This document shows positions 1-11,796 of a DNA stretch of 64,000 bases, one piece after another. The stretch covers positions 65,919,481 through 65,983,480 of the forward strand of contig CM061134.1 in assembly GCA_030789695.1 (NCBI GenBank), given 5' to 3'. Under the pieces are notes generated by a model. That model did no database searches, had not been told where the DNA came from, and saw only the letters and a list, made by a program, of their open reading frames with translations. How positions within the stretch are numbered: the first letter of the stretch is position 1; each line of letters opens with the position of its first letter. This DNA comes from Scilla litardierei. Taxonomy: Eukaryota; Streptophyta; Magnoliopsida; Asparagales; Asparagaceae. Made by a program: the position numbers and the translations under genes.

Positions 1-71
1 TACAGTCGACTGGATGAATCATCCAGGCACCTGTCGAGCCTTCTACAGTCGACTGTAGTACACTGCTCAAG

Positions 72-1266
72 CGGTGACGGAGCCACATGGGGGCAAAAGG
101 GGGCAATTGCCCCCACTGACTTTTTTTAAAAATCTAGTATGAACTATGTGTATTAGATTACCAAATCAAAAGTAATATTTGCCACCATTTTTATTCTTTT
201 TAATAGGCAATTAGCTAGTATGTATATTAGATGCATATTAGACACTGAGATACTGACTTTGCCCCCATGTTAATTGCCCCCTCTATTAATTGCATAGTAT
301 TCATATTAATTATTCTGACTTTTAATTGCCCATGTGTTAATTAGCTAGTAACTATATTAAGTGCCCCCACTTGCCCCTTATAGCTCTGCCAATGTATGCA
401 AGAATAAAAGTCTAACATAATAAAAAAGAAACACAACTAATATATCTTTTTATATCAACTATTTAGTGCAGTCCTCATTTAATTTAATTATGATCTTCAA
501 ATACAATTGTCAAATTGAAAGCTCAAATTTTGCTCTAAAACAGATCCATTCATTTATTTTACAGAAAAAGTCCATCCATTTTTCTTCCTTTTATGCTATC
601 ATTTTCTTCTTTATAAATTTTTAGAGGGAAACTCTTAACTAAAGATGAAAGAATTGAAAGAGAACTTTTTAGTCATATTATCGTTAAGTTATTTTTAATT
701 ATAAACTTATTTCTCTATTTTTCTTGTTAATTTATTCAAATCTTTTTATTGCTACGTTCTCCTTACTCCTAATGGTTATTCTTCAACACATTGAATCTTG
801 CAAAATATTCATTTGCTAAACTTCTACATGGATTCAACAAATGTTACATCAGTCTTTTTTATTTATCTTTGCAACCACTTTGAAAATGATGCTGTAGATT
901 ATATGTTTCTTTCTATTTCTGAATTAAACAAATACTGATCACCTTATCCATTTCTTTCTACAGTCGTGCGTACATGTTTCAACATTTCTAATTCAATCTT
1001 TCTGGAATTTTGTTGCATAAGTTTCCATTCTTTCTTCTTGTACACATTATTCTTTTTGCTTTACAAAGTATTAGATAGCTGAAATTCATTTTGTATGCAA
1101 ATAACAAAGGCTCTTTGTGTTATGATTTCTTTTTTGTTTCATTTTGTTCTTAGAAATTTGTATCAATGAAACTATGAATTTTGCATGTAACCTTCTTTTT
1201 TTTTAAAAAGAAGATTTTTTGTTAAGTTTTTGTCCCCACTACGAAAGATTTCTGACTCCGCCACTG
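72..1266. mobile_element. Non-autonomous hAT element (Tip100-like ends)
   Basis: This 1,195-bp insertion interrupts the E1 5' LTR; the 3' LTR lacks it at the matching site near 6,282. It is flanked by an 8-bp duplication, TGCTCAAG (64-71 and 1,267-1,274), as expected of hAT transposition. The ends are imperfect inverted repeats: CGGTGACGGAGCCAC on the left and CAGTGGCGGAGTCAG read inwards on the right. The second resembles the CAGTGGCGGAGCC ends of plant hAT elements. Subterminal G/C-rich TTGCCCCC motifs recur near 85-115, 255-290 and 360-380. No transposase reading frame is present, so it would depend on a transposase from elsewhere. Confidence 0.88.
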
Positions 1267-1304
1267 TGCTCAAGTCAACATTTTTATTGACTCTACTTGA
1301 GCAT

Positions 1305-1830
1305 TTCGACTCAATCGACTGATGTTCAATTTACAGTCGCATGTGTTTCTACAGTAGCCAGTGAATTGCTCAACGGTCGTCTGTGCGCAACTTGCGTTTT
1401 CTGGGCTTCATCCCAATATGCAAGTCAGTCGACTGATGTTTAAATTACAGTCGCCTGTGAAATGGTCAACAGTCGTCTGTAAGGCGTAAGTGCGAAAATT
1501 GCATCTCTCTGTTTTATTTCCATCCTCTACAGCAGTAGACTGTTGCAGTTTTTACAGTCGCCTGTCCATTTGACAATCGCCTGTCCATTTGACAGTCGCC
1601 TGTATACTGGCCATCAGTCGCCTGTCTTCAAACAGTGCGTAAGTTGCACCTCTTTGTTTATTTCCATCCCCTGCAGCAGTCGCCTGTTGAAGGATTTACA
1701 GGTGACTGTCATGTTTACAGTCGACTGTATAGTCTTCATCAGTCGACTGTCCTGGCTCAGATTATAACCGTTGGGATTTTTAAGTCGTTGGACAGTTGAC
1801 TGTCAATTGTTCATCAGTCGACTGTCGATG
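1305..1830. repeat. CAGTCGACTG/CAGTCGCCTG motif array in E1 5' LTR
   Basis: More than a dozen copies of a 10-bp motif with core CAGTCG(A/C)CTG occur at irregular 15-50 bp spacing. Many are preceded by ACA or followed by T, giving the palindrome ACAGTCGACTGT. Further copies lie at 1-60. The matching array in the 3' LTR is at about 6,190-6,830. The motif positions are kept between the two LTRs while the intervening sequence varies. This is the upstream (U3-like) part of the LTR, ahead of the TATA-rich stretch. Confidence 0.8.
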
Positions 1831-2204
1831 ACGTTTTTGCCCAGATTCTAGCCGTTGCAGCTTTTTGTTTTTGGCTATTTCCTTGGGGTTTGAGAGTTCA
1901 TACAGGGTTCCTATTTATATATATTTATATATATATATATGAGAGGGCTGAGTTCATTGGAACTTCTTGATGCTATTGCAAATCATTAGAGATTGATTAA
2001 GACACTCTCAAACTCTCTCATTTCCCTCTTAGAGCTCTAAATCTCCTTCATGCATTGAAGTCAAGCTCAATGGAAATCATCCAAGTGCATTTCTAGCAAA
2101 TCTCATCACTTGGAGATCCTCTTCCATGCCTTGCATTCATTAATGAGTAAGTTCATCTCAAGACATAGGTAAGAGTATTTGTTTTACTTTGTTATTTCAT
2201 TGAA

Positions 2205-2430
2205 ACCCTAGCTTTCTGTGTGAGAGCTAGTTACTCTCTGTGTGAGAGTATAACCTTCTGTGTAAGGGTTGGTTGAGTTCTCTCTGTGTGAGAGTTTGAG
2301 TCTCTCTGTGTGAGAGCATAAGTCTTTCTGTGTGAAAGCAAGGATTTCTCTGTGTGAGAATCCAAATCCTCTGTGTGAGGTATCTCTGCGTGAGATTGTA
2401 ATCACTTCTCTGTGTGAGAATTATAATGGA
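2205..2430. repeat. CTCTGTGTGAGAG degenerate tandem array
   Basis: About ten units of 18-24 bp share the core CTCTGTGTGAGAG, each able to form a short CTC...GAG stem. The same array is in the 3' LTR at about 7,180-7,395 with separate substitutions. It lies between the TATA-like stretch and the LTR end, so it should be transcribed in the R-U5 part of the element RNA. The ORFs that run through it are by-products of the repeat. Confidence 0.85.
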
Positions 2431-2639
2431 TATTGGTGTGGCTGGACGTACCCAAGTTTGGAGAAGCAGTGTAACATCTTGTGTTTGCGTTTGAATTTTT
2501 GTGGTGTTTAAATTCCGCTTGCATTTATAATTCCGCATTTGCAAGTTTAATTTTTAAATACACAATTTGTGCCATTACACTATTCACCCCCCTCTAGTGT
2601 ATTGTTGTTAGTATTGCAAGGGTAAGGCGTCCTTATAAT

Positions 2640-2651
2640 TGGTATCAAAGC
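2640..2651 (+). other. Primer-binding site of E1 (initiator tRNA-Met type)
   Basis: TGGTATCAAAGC lies two bases after the 5' LTR end. It differs by one base from TGGTATCAGAGC, the usual plant PBS complementary to the 3' end of initiator tRNA-Met. It fixes the plus orientation of E1. Confidence 0.85.
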
Positions 2652-2670
2652 GAAGTTATAGCATACTGCA

Positions 2671-4623
2671 ATGGCATTCAACGCTACATCTGCATCTCAT
2701 GAAAAAGGTCACTCTACTGTTCGACCCCGCTCTTTAACGGAACCAACTACCCAAGTTGGAAGATCAGGATGATGATCTACATGGAGGGTCAAGACCTATG
2801 GGATATCACGGAGTTGCCATTTGAAAAGCCTACTACACCCGTGGCTTCAAGGACAAAGGCAGAGAAGGACTCGATCAAATTCAATGCGAGGGCTATGAAT
2901 ACATTCCATTGCGCCCTCACTGCAAATGAGTTCAACCGCATCTCCATGTGCAAACGGCCAACGAAATTTGGCATACTTTGGAGATATGTCATGAAGGGAC
3001 TTCGAAGGTAAAGAAATATAAACAAACTGTGTTTGGATCTAAATATGAAAAATTTAAGATGCAGGAAGGAGAAAGCATTTTAGAAATGTTCTCAAGGTTC
3101 ACGGATATCGTGAACGCTTTGGAAGGACTTGGAAAGGTGATTTCCCAATAGGCTCGTGTGAAGAAGATCTTAGACTCGCTTACATCTCAATGGGAGTCAA
3201 AGGCCAACTGGATTTTGGAGTCAAATGACATGTCCAAATACACCGTTGAGTGGTGCATTGGGAATCTCATGGCATATGAAGTAAAGCTTCAACATAAGAA
3301 AGAGATTCAACCAACGAAGCCCGAGAAGCAAAAGGGGGTTGCATTCTATGTCGAGAAGGAGCCAATCGAGTGGAGAAAGAAGTTTCATCGGGAAGCTTCG
3401 AGTGAAGATGATGGAAAAGATGATGTTAGCGATGATGATTACATCGAGCTTGCCAAGCAATTCAAGGCATTTCTCAAGGGCAAACAAGGTAAATCTTTGT
3501 CAAAGTTTGCATCCAAGTCTAACAATTCTATTTGTTTCAATTGTAGAGGAAAATGTCATCTTTCTACCGAATGCCCTTCCAAACTCGACAAAGAAAATTA
3601 CAAAGGGAAAGGGAAAAAGCATTGAAAAGGCAAGTCCAAATTCAAGAACCAAAAGAAGGGGCTTGTCGGCACATTTGATGATTTCGATGAGGACACATCA
3701 AGTGATGAAGAAGAGGATGACAAAGAGCGAGCTCACATGTGCTTCGCGGCTTTTGATGATTCTTCATCAATCTCCTCAAGATCAAGTGATGAAGAATTAG
3801 AGGTGTAGCTCAACTCCAACGAAGAAATGTGCTTCATGGCTAATAGGAAAGAGTCTTCGTCAAGCTCTAGCGAGGAGGACAGCGATGATGATGAAGAGGA
3901 GGAGCCAAAGCTACCTTATGAGGAGCTTGAGTATCGTTTCAATGTGGCCTCCAACGTGGCAAGTAAGTGCATCGACTCATATGATAAATTGAAAGCAAAA
4001 TTTAAGAATGATATGGTAGGGTGCATGCTTTAGAATCTACTAGTGTAAATAATAATGATGCTTTGCATGTCTGTGACACTAGTGAAAGATACGCACTTCT
4101 CTCTCAAGTTAAGGAATTGAGCATTTCCAATGATAAATTAGTAGCTCAAAACCTTAGCTTAGAAACTCGCATTCAACAACTTTCGTTGAAATGCGAAAAG
4201 AAATCCCAAAAGCTCAAAAGCTTTGTTTATTCTAGGGATTCACTTCACGGTTTGCTTGAAAAACAACATCCGGCAAACCATAAAGGCGGTTTGGGATACA
4301 CTCCAAATGTGGTTACCAAACCCACCTCTATTTCTTCTTATGGTGCAAATACAAGAAATTTTGCTAAAGCACCTAAGAAGAATCACCATGCTTTCTTGTA
4401 TAACAATAACACCAACAAGAAGCATGTAAATTACAGGGTAATGCGGAAGAATAAAAATCCTTCATTTTTAGCTAAGAAGCAAAATCCTCATTCTATGCAT
4501 GCTAAGAAAATATTTTCTACACCTAAGCATGCCATATCCACCCCTCTAGCTAAGATAAAACCCTTGCCTAAGAAATCTTTGAATTTATGGATTCCTACTA
4601 AGGTGAGTGTGCAAGAGAGATAG
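2671..4623 (+). pseudogene. Broken copia gag of E1 (SIRE/Maximus-like)
   Basis: The frame opens with ATG at 2,671 and then shifts several times (near 2,735, 2,945 and after 3,600), with a stop at 3,149. Read across the breaks it has a copia-type gag core (UBN2 family; NEIWHTLEICHEGTSKVK near 2,955-3,010), an acidic SSEDD segment, and a zinc knuckle CFNCRGKCHLSTEC (CX2CX4HX4C) near 3,535. A second acidic serine-rich stretch (3,840-3,905), a coiled-coil-like segment (4,085-4,230) and a lysine-rich tail follow. The tail stops just where a full element would begin its protease. No protease, integrase or reverse transcriptase follows. Gag would form the particle and package RNA; this copy cannot make an intact one. 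Confidence 0.85.
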
Positions 4624-5737
4624 TTACATCAACTCTCTAGTTAGGGATGTGATCACCTCATGTGATTATATTAGGAAATCAAACCCCTCTTGTGGTTGGT
4701 TCCCTAATGTTTAGGTTCCTCACACATATGCATATTGCATGGATATTGTGCTTAAATGTTTATTTTTAACGTACACATTGTTTGTGTGTTTCATGATTTT
4801 GAAAATGTTTTCAAATTTACTTTCATGAAAATGGGGACCTTGGAGAATACATTGTCATGCATACATTCATTGATCTATATGAATGACAATGGGGGAGTTA
4901 ATATGTTGTATGTTTAAAATAAATTTAAAAACATATTCTGACTCTCATTTCGGGGTATCTTTGGGATCATTGCTTCACAATTGGTTCATTCAATTGGTTA
5001 GTTTTGGTCTCAAACTCAACCCCTTGGATATTGCCAACATGTTTCATGTTATACTGTGTTTTGGCAATGTCATTGTGTATCAAAGAAGCTTGACTTTTCC
5101 ATATATATTGCTTTGATACACTTTAGGCACATGGCTCCAATTATGATTAACAATTGGTAAAGAGGATTATCTTTCAGGATTCTTTTTCTATAATTGGTAT
5201 TATCTCAATCATTAGAGATCGTTTACCTCCTTTACAATTGCTATTAGATCCTAGAAGTCAAAAATTTGACCATTTCTATGATCTAGGGAGAGCATAGCAT
5301 AGTGATTGATACCCACAAAATTTTACAAATTTGGTATCACACATCTCCTTATATCTTACATATTGTCACATCTTTGATTAAGATGACAAGGGGGATACTT
5401 TTGATGTCCACCTTTTTGCCGATGTCAAGAGGGAGAGATATATGCATTATGTAAATCTTGTATTTCATACATATGCATTTAGGGATAGAGAGATATCTAT
5501 GGGGGGAGAGATATGTGGGATTATATAAACCATTCATGTGGGCATGTTATATTCTTATTGCAATTGGTTTATGTAATCAATGCCTATTATATGTCTCCAT
5601 GGTTTCTCATTATTTCATTTGGTATAATGAGTATTTACTATTGTGTATCTCATTTTACAATTGGTGCATATAAGTAGGGGGAGCTCATTAGCATAATGCT
5701 TTATTTTCTTTATGTTTACATAATATGTGTCATCATC
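4624..5737 (+). other. Non-coding 3' internal region of E1
   Basis: This is AT-rich sequence between the gag remnant and the 3' LTR. No protease, integrase, RT or RNase H motif is seen in any frame; the 60-75 aa ORFs here look random. The missing pol makes E1 a gag-only element about 3.1 kb long internally. Confidence 0.7.
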
Positions 5738-5750
5738 AAAAGGGGGAGAT
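5738..5750 (+). other. Polypurine tract of E1
   Basis: AAAAGGGGGAGAT lies directly before the 3' LTR, which starts TGTTGAGTATT. It is the expected primer site for plus-strand DNA synthesis. Confidence 0.85.
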
Positions 5751-7621
5751 TGTTGAGTATTGGTGTTTCATATTAATGTTATTTTGATGATGATCACAAC
5801 ATTATGTTGTTGCTAATGACTCTCTAGGTTTAGTCTCATAGTTAACATTTCAAGAATATTATTTTTGGAGACTAAACACTTGGTTCAAGGATGGACATCA
5901 AGCGAAACAGTGCCAAAGCTTGGACTCAATAGGTGCCAAAGCTTGGAGATGATGGGGAGCATCAAGGCATCAAGTTTGAAGCTATAGACTCTAAGGAAAG
6001 CAATGTAATCCATGTATTGTTTCATTTATTGCTTTTCTCTTTTTGAGTCTAGATTTATTGTAATGCCTTGATAAATGGTCTACTCATTCATGCATATGCA
6101 TTTAACCATCTTAGTGAGCCTTAAGATTATTATAGAATCCAACCCAATAGGTTAATTTTGACCAAAGACTCAATTGGAGTCTCTGGCTCTCCAACAGTCG
6201 CCTGATGAAGGTTTACAGTCGCCTGGATGATTCCAGGCGACTGTCGAGCCTTCTACAGTCGACTGTAGTATACTGCTCAAGTCAACATTTTTATTGACTC
6301 TACTTGAGCTTTTCGACTCAGTCGACTGATGTTCAATTTACAGTCGCCTGTATTTCTACAGTAGCCTGTGAATTGCTCAACAGTCTTCTGTGCGCAACTT
6401 GCATTTTCTGGGTTTCATCCCAATATGCAAGTCAGTCGACTAATGTTCAAATTACAGTCGCCTGTATATTTACAGTCGCCTGTGAAATGGTCAACAGTCG
6501 TCTGAAAGGCGTAAGTGCGAAAATTGCATCTCTTTGTTTTATTTCCAACCTCTGCAGCAGTCGACTGTTGCAGTTTTTACAGTCGCATGTATACTGACCA
6601 TTAGTCGCCTGTCTTCAAACAGTGAGTAAGTTGCATCTCTCTGTTTATTTCCATCACATACAGCAGTCGCCTGCTGAAGGATTTACAAGCGCATGTTCTC
6701 TTTACAGTCAACTGTATAGTATTCATCAGTCGACTGTCCTGGCTCAGATTATAGCCGTTGGGATTTATTTAGCTGTTGGACAGTCGACAGTCATTTGTTC
6801 ATCAGTCGACTGTCGATGACGTTTTTTCCCAGATTCTAGCTGTTGCAGCTTTTTGTTTTGGCTATTGCCTTGGGTTTTGAGAGTTCATATAGGGTTCCTA
6901 TATATATGAGAGGGCTGAGTTCATTGGAACTTCTTGATGCTATTGCAAATCATTAGAGATTGATTAAGCCACTCTCAAACTCTCTCATTTCTCTCTTAGA
7001 GCTCTAAATCTCCTTCATGCATTGAAGTTAAGCTCAAGGAAAATCATCCAAGTGCATTTCTAGCAAATCTCATCACTTGGAGATTCTCTTCCGTGCCTTG
7101 CATTCATTAATGAGTAAGTTCATTTCAAGACATGGGTAAGAGTATTTGTTTTACTTTGTTATTTCATTGAAACCCTAGCTTTCTGTGTAAGAGCTAGTTA
7201 CTCTCTATATGAGAGTATAACCTTTTGTGTGAGGGTTGGTTAAGTTCTCTCTGTGTGAGAGTTTGAGTCTCTCTGTGTAAGAGCATAAGTCTTTCTGTGT
7301 GAAAGTAAGGATTTCTTTGTATGAGAATCCAAATTCTCTGTGTGAGGTATCTCTGTGTGAGATTGTATTCACTTCTCTGTGTGAGAATTATAGTGGATAT
7401 TGGTGTGGCTGGACGTACCCAAGTTTGGGGAACCAAGATAACATCTTGTGTTTGCGTTTGGATATTTGTGGTGTTTAAATTCTGCTTGCATTTATAATTC
7501 CGCTTGCATTTATAATTCCGCATTTGCAAGTTTAATTTTTAAATACACAATTTGTGTCATTACACTATTCACCCTCCCTCTAGTGTGTTGTTAGTATTGC
7601 AAGAGTAAGACGATCCTTACA
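5751..7621 (+). mobile_element. 3' LTR of copia element E1
   Basis: A 1,871-bp LTR with TG...CA ends, from TGTTGAGTATT to CCTTACA. It begins after the polypurine tract. Its right boundary is set by alignment with the end of the 5' LTR before the PBS. It holds the CAGTCG motif array (about 6,190-6,830), a TATATATGAGAGG promoter-like stretch near 6,900 and the CTCTGTGTGAGAG array (about 7,180-7,395). Differences from the 5' copy are scattered and many, so the insertion is not recent. Confidence 0.88.
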
Positions 7622-7932
7622 ATATCATGTCCATATTGTAAATAAAAAACAAAGTTGAAATGAATTTAAAAAATAGGAGAAAAGAAACAAAAAGAAATAA
7701 AGCTTCGCATGGAAAATAGATGCAGTTCATAGCATACTATTGCCCAAGAATATCCTACCTTGACTAAAGATGAAAAACTTTTACCATCGTGTGTATATTC
7801 CTCAAGCAATGTCACCCCCACATTTAAAAGTCCTATATGGCAATGTATGGCGTGATGGTATTTTGATCTCATTTAGATAAGTTGAAGACACACAATTCCT
7901 ATATAAGTACAGAGTCTTAAAATGTATACCGA
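7622..7932 (+). other. Fragment of an older gag-only copia relative
   Basis: The sequence AAAGAAATAAAGCTTCGCATGG ... TTTTGATCTCATTTAG resembles the 3' internal part of E2 (about 12,285-12,480) in order, with many changes. It lies between E1 and E2 and is the left flank of the E2 insertion. The right flank (14,830 onward) belongs to the same older element. No coding capacity is visible. Confidence 0.55.
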
Positions 7933-8933
7933 TGGTGGATACAACGTGTAATTGGATACAACGATCGTTGATTTCTTGTTTGATGATAACAAACCTTCGT
8001 GAATATTTCTGAGGTGTTTGTCAAGTGTTTTCAGGTACAATGAACAAGAAGAATAATAAAGGCAAACCATCGAGGGTCAAACAAGAAGACCGAGTCAAGT
8101 GACACACAAAAAATTGAAGAGCATGATACTATGCGATAATTTTTAAAGAGCAAACTATATAGATATATATATATTATTTAAGCAACGTTATATGCATACA
8201 GATGAGATGCTTCTACAAGCTTTATAAATTATTATTTAGGGGCAAACTTTATTTTATATACATTTTGATGCAAACTAATTAAAAGCATTTGTTTTTATGG
8301 TGGTAGGAAGCCATAACGTGAGTGGAAGGGCAATGATGTAAATCTTGTACCTATTTAAAAGCATTTGTTTGCATTTGAAGCCAACACGTGAGTGGAAGGG
8401 CAATTATGTAAATCTTGCAAACATAATCATCATGCCATGGCTTTGTACGACAGGATTCTTGGGTGGTTGGCCAAGCAAATTCTAGATGGCAAACCTGTGA
8501 TTAAAAGTTAATTGAATGGGGCAATTTCGGTAAAGCAACACAAAAAGTACCTAGGTCTGCATCCCTATTTAAAGCGTACAAGAGACGTTCTCTAAGGGTT
8601 ATGCGGCACAGAAGAACACCAGAGAAGAGCAGCTGGCGGCGTGGTTGTCAAAGAAAACAGAAGAGGAAGGCCAACCAAACAATTGAAGGACAGAGAGAAT
8701 CAAAGCTCATGATGAATATAGCCGGCATAATCATCAACTAGTGAATTAAAATGGTCATTTGTTTTAAGCTTTAATCACCACTTATATTGGTTTGTTTTTG
8801 CAGGCACATTCATCCAAGGGGGTTAGCACAATCTTTTTGAGGGCACAACGTTGAAGGCTCTGCCAAAAAATTGAATGCCCTGCAAAAGGGTACAGCCAAA
8901 AACAACTACGAGGGTTTAACAAAGTTGTATTGC

Positions 8934-8975
<42 letters not shown>

Positions 8976-9779
8976 TCTTTCGTCCACATACAGAGCCTGA
9001 GCACGGATGAAGATCTTAAACTTTATGTTGCCGTCTTCAAGCTGTAGCCCTCTGCCTCAAACCGCAAGCTTCTCTTGTTGTCGTGAAACTGAGTTTCTTG
9101 TTTGAGGGAAAGCTGACGTGGCATTATTAATTGCATGCAAAGTTTCTAGAGGAGGCTGCCAAAATACAAGGAATCAGAATTATTGCTTTGCGCACACACC
9201 ATTCCAAATCTGAGTTGAACTGGAAGTTACCAGATTGCGACTCAACTTTGCGGAGCTATAGATTGAGATCCAGAACTCAGATCGAGATACCATTTGCGTC
9301 AGACTGAAGCTGACGACGTGCTGATCGACAGAGACGACGACACAGACACAAATTGAGCTTTTCTAAACTCTTTATTATTTTATATTCGTCGATTGGTGTG
9401 TTGATGTTTGTAGTTACTTATTCATTCTTTTGGGGTCTTATCTAGTCGGTGCTAGACAAGAGGGTCTTGACTAGTTGGGCCTAGTCAAGAGAGAGCATTT
9501 ACTAGATTAATAGTGTTTAGTACTTTGGTGAGTGCGGAACGGGAACCTGGTGAGCGTAGTAGAGTATGTGATCTAGCTTTTTACGGTTGGACCAGTAACA
9601 TATTAATGCTAGTATCTGCTTTGGGGCTGAAGTAGGTCGTTGGGACGACCGAACCAGGGTAAATCTACTGTGCACTCTGTGATTGCTTTTTATTTACGCT
9701 GATAATTGCCTGTGATATTGCAAGAATGTTTATTAGCATATTCACACACCCCACCCTAGGCTTAGATCCAGATCCAATA
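7933..9779 (+). mobile_element. 5' LTR of E2
   Basis: A 1,847-bp LTR beginning TGGTGGATAC (the 3' copy begins TGTTGGATAC) and ending CCAATA (the 3' copy ends CCAACA). Both ends have drifted by one base. Alignment with 12,975-14,824 is continuous over the whole length. CCTATTTAAAGCG near 8,570 is a candidate TATA region. An (AG)n run at 8,937-8,972 is much longer than in the 3' copy. Confidence 0.9.
8937..8972. repeat. (AG)18 microsatellite in E2 5' LTR
   Basis: Eighteen AG units. The matching place in the 3' LTR (about 13,985-13,999) has only a few GA units, so the tract expanded after insertion. Confidence 0.95.
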
Positions 9780-9781
9780 AG

Positions 9782-9793
9782 TGTTATCAGAGC
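9782..9793 (+). other. Primer-binding site of E2
   Basis: TGTTATCAGAGC lies directly after the 5' LTR. It differs by one base from the initiator tRNA-Met type PBS TGGTATCAGAGC. Confidence 0.82.
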
Positions 9794-9821
9794 AGGTTAG
9801 AAGATCTAGGCTAGATTAACC

Positions 9822-11794
9822 ATGAATATCTCTGATTCAGTATTTGCTGAAGGACGGTCTATTGCCCGACCCCTAAGTTTAATGGTGTAAACTATGCTTA
9901 TTGGAAATCTAGAATGAAAATCTATTTAGTGTCTGTTGATCATAATGTGTGGAAAATTGTTGAAAAATGATATAAACTACCTATGATTAAAATCGAAGAC
10001 ACTGAAATTCTTAAATCTGAAGATAAATGGGATGATGCTGATTGGAGACGTTATTCATTGAATGTTAAAGCTATGAATGCACTTATTTGCTTTTTGGATA
10101 AACCTGAATTTAATCGTATCTCACAATATTTAATTGTACAGGAAATATGGCATACGTTGGAGGTGACGCATAAGGGAACATCACAGGTGAAGGAGTCCAG
10201 ACTTGCTTTGCTCAGCACTGAATATGAAAGCTTTCGCATGCTTCCATCAGAGTCCATCAAAGAGATGTTTGCGAGGTTCACAGACATCGTCTACAAGTCT
10301 AGCTCTCTTGGAAAGCCATACTCAAGCCTGGATCAAATTAGGAAGATCTTGAGGGCATTGCGAGCCCCTACCGTCCTAAAGTCACGGCCATTCAGGAAGC
10401 CAAGGATCTATCAAAGATGAGAGTGAAAGACTTGATAGGAAGCTTAATGTCCCATGAGCTTGAACTGCAGAGTATCGAAGCAAGAGAGAAACCAGAGGCC
10501 AAGGCTCCCAGACCACTAGCTCTTCAAGCTAAGGAAGATGACGACGATGATCTTGATGAGGAGCAAGCACTGATTGTCAGAGGTTTCAAAAGATACATCA
10601 AGACTCCTTAAGGAAGAGCTGAAATGCAAAAAAAAGGTTTAATCGCTCTAACAAATTTAATCCTGCTACAAATACCTCTGAACAGAATACTACTGATGAT
10701 GTTCAATGTTTTAAAGGTAAAAAGCAGGGACACTTTATGAAGAATTGCCCACAATCAAAGAATAACACTGTGGAGAAGAAAGGAAAATCTTTATCAGTAA
10801 CATGGGATAGCGATAGCGAGGATGAGACTGAGGAGACTGCTCATACATCCCTTTGCTTGATGGAAAACCTTGATGAGGTAACCAAAGTTCAACTTCTGAA
10901 TAATGTTAATAAAATGCAAGGTGAAATTGAAAGCCTAGAATCAACTATAGAGAAACGTGAATCCACATTAGAAAAGTATAGAAATGCTAATGATGAACTG
11001 CAACAAGACAATTACAACATGTCATTAGAAATTGATGAACTAAAAAATTGTTGCATGTGATTCTACCATTAATTTGTTGAAAAAAGAAAAATCTAGCTTG
11101 CATGAAAAAGCTGAATGTCTTATTTGTCCCATTTTATTAAAAGAAAATAGCATGTATAAAGAAAAACCGATTAAGCTAGAAACTGAAAATAAAGAGCTTA
11201 TTGAAAAGATGTACATGCTAAATAATGAGCTTAAAGAAAAAATAATTGATTTTGAAAATAGAGCTGAAAACATGAAAAAGAATGAAGATGACAATAAGAA
11301 AGCTTTCATTAGTAAATGCACTTTGCTTGTGAACGAAAATACTAGTTTGAAATCTAAAGTCACGAACCTAGAATTGACCATTAAAAAATTTAGTGTGGGA
11401 AAACAATCTTTGGATATAATTCTTGGAAACCAAATATATAGCAATTAATAGGCGTGGACTTGGATATGATTTAGAACGTGCTGAAAAGTCAAAATATAGG
11501 AAAGTTCACATTGAGACAACAAAAGCTAGAAATATTCATGCAAAGTGCTTTACATGTGGTTGTGTTAGTCATACTTCTCATTATTGCAAATATAGGAACA
11601 AAAACATAAAGTTTAAACAACTTTGGGTTCCTAAGAGTTTGATGACTAACGTGAGTGGACCTTGTTGGATTCCAAGGTCACACATAACATCTTTCATGTA
11701 TGTAAAATGGAGTGGCGAAGAACTATGGATTGGACGTCGCATTTCATTAAAAAGTTTCTTAGCCAAACGACATCACGAATGTATGTTTTCTTGA
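9822..11794 (+). pseudogene. Broken copia gag of E2
   Basis: ATG at 9,822 is followed by a frame break near 9,870, a stop near 9,967 and shifts near 10,400, 10,610, 11,060 and 11,440. The copia gag core (UBN2 family) spans about 9,980-10,350 and includes EIWHTLEVTHKGTSQVK. A first zinc knuckle near 10,707 reads CFKGKKQGHFMKNC: its second cysteine has become glycine, so it could not hold zinc normally. A long coiled-coil-like stretch follows (10,860-11,400). A second, intact knuckle CFTCGCVSHTSHYC is near 11,550, followed by QLWVPK, which in related elements lies just before the protease. No protease or later pol domain follows. Decayed gag of a non-autonomous element. Confidence 0.85.
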
Positions 11795-11796
11795 TT

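Larger units (their letters stand above)
1..2637 (+). mobile_element. 5' LTR of copia element E1 (left part outside window)
   Basis: This stretch matches the complete LTR at 5,751-7,621 in order, apart from the hAT insertion at 72-1,266. Position 1 corresponds to about 6,213, so some 460 bp of this LTR lie outside the window. It ends in CCTTATA just before a primer-binding site, where the partner LTR ends in CCTTACA. It contains many CAGTCGACTG and CAGTCGCCTG motifs, an AT-rich TATATATA promoter-like stretch near 1,920 and a CTCTGTGTGAGAG array close to its 3' end. The boundary is inferred from the LTR-LTR comparison. The left target duplication cannot be seen. Confidence 0.85.

Noticed and set aside
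1305..1830. CRISPR-like appearance of regularly repeated CAGTCG motifs
   Set aside because: Plant nuclear LTR sequence; spacing is irregular, spacers are not unique units and no cas genes exist.
3221..3487. Minus-strand ORFs across the copia gag remnants (also 11,040-11,444)
   Set aside because: Shadows of the plus-strand gag frames.
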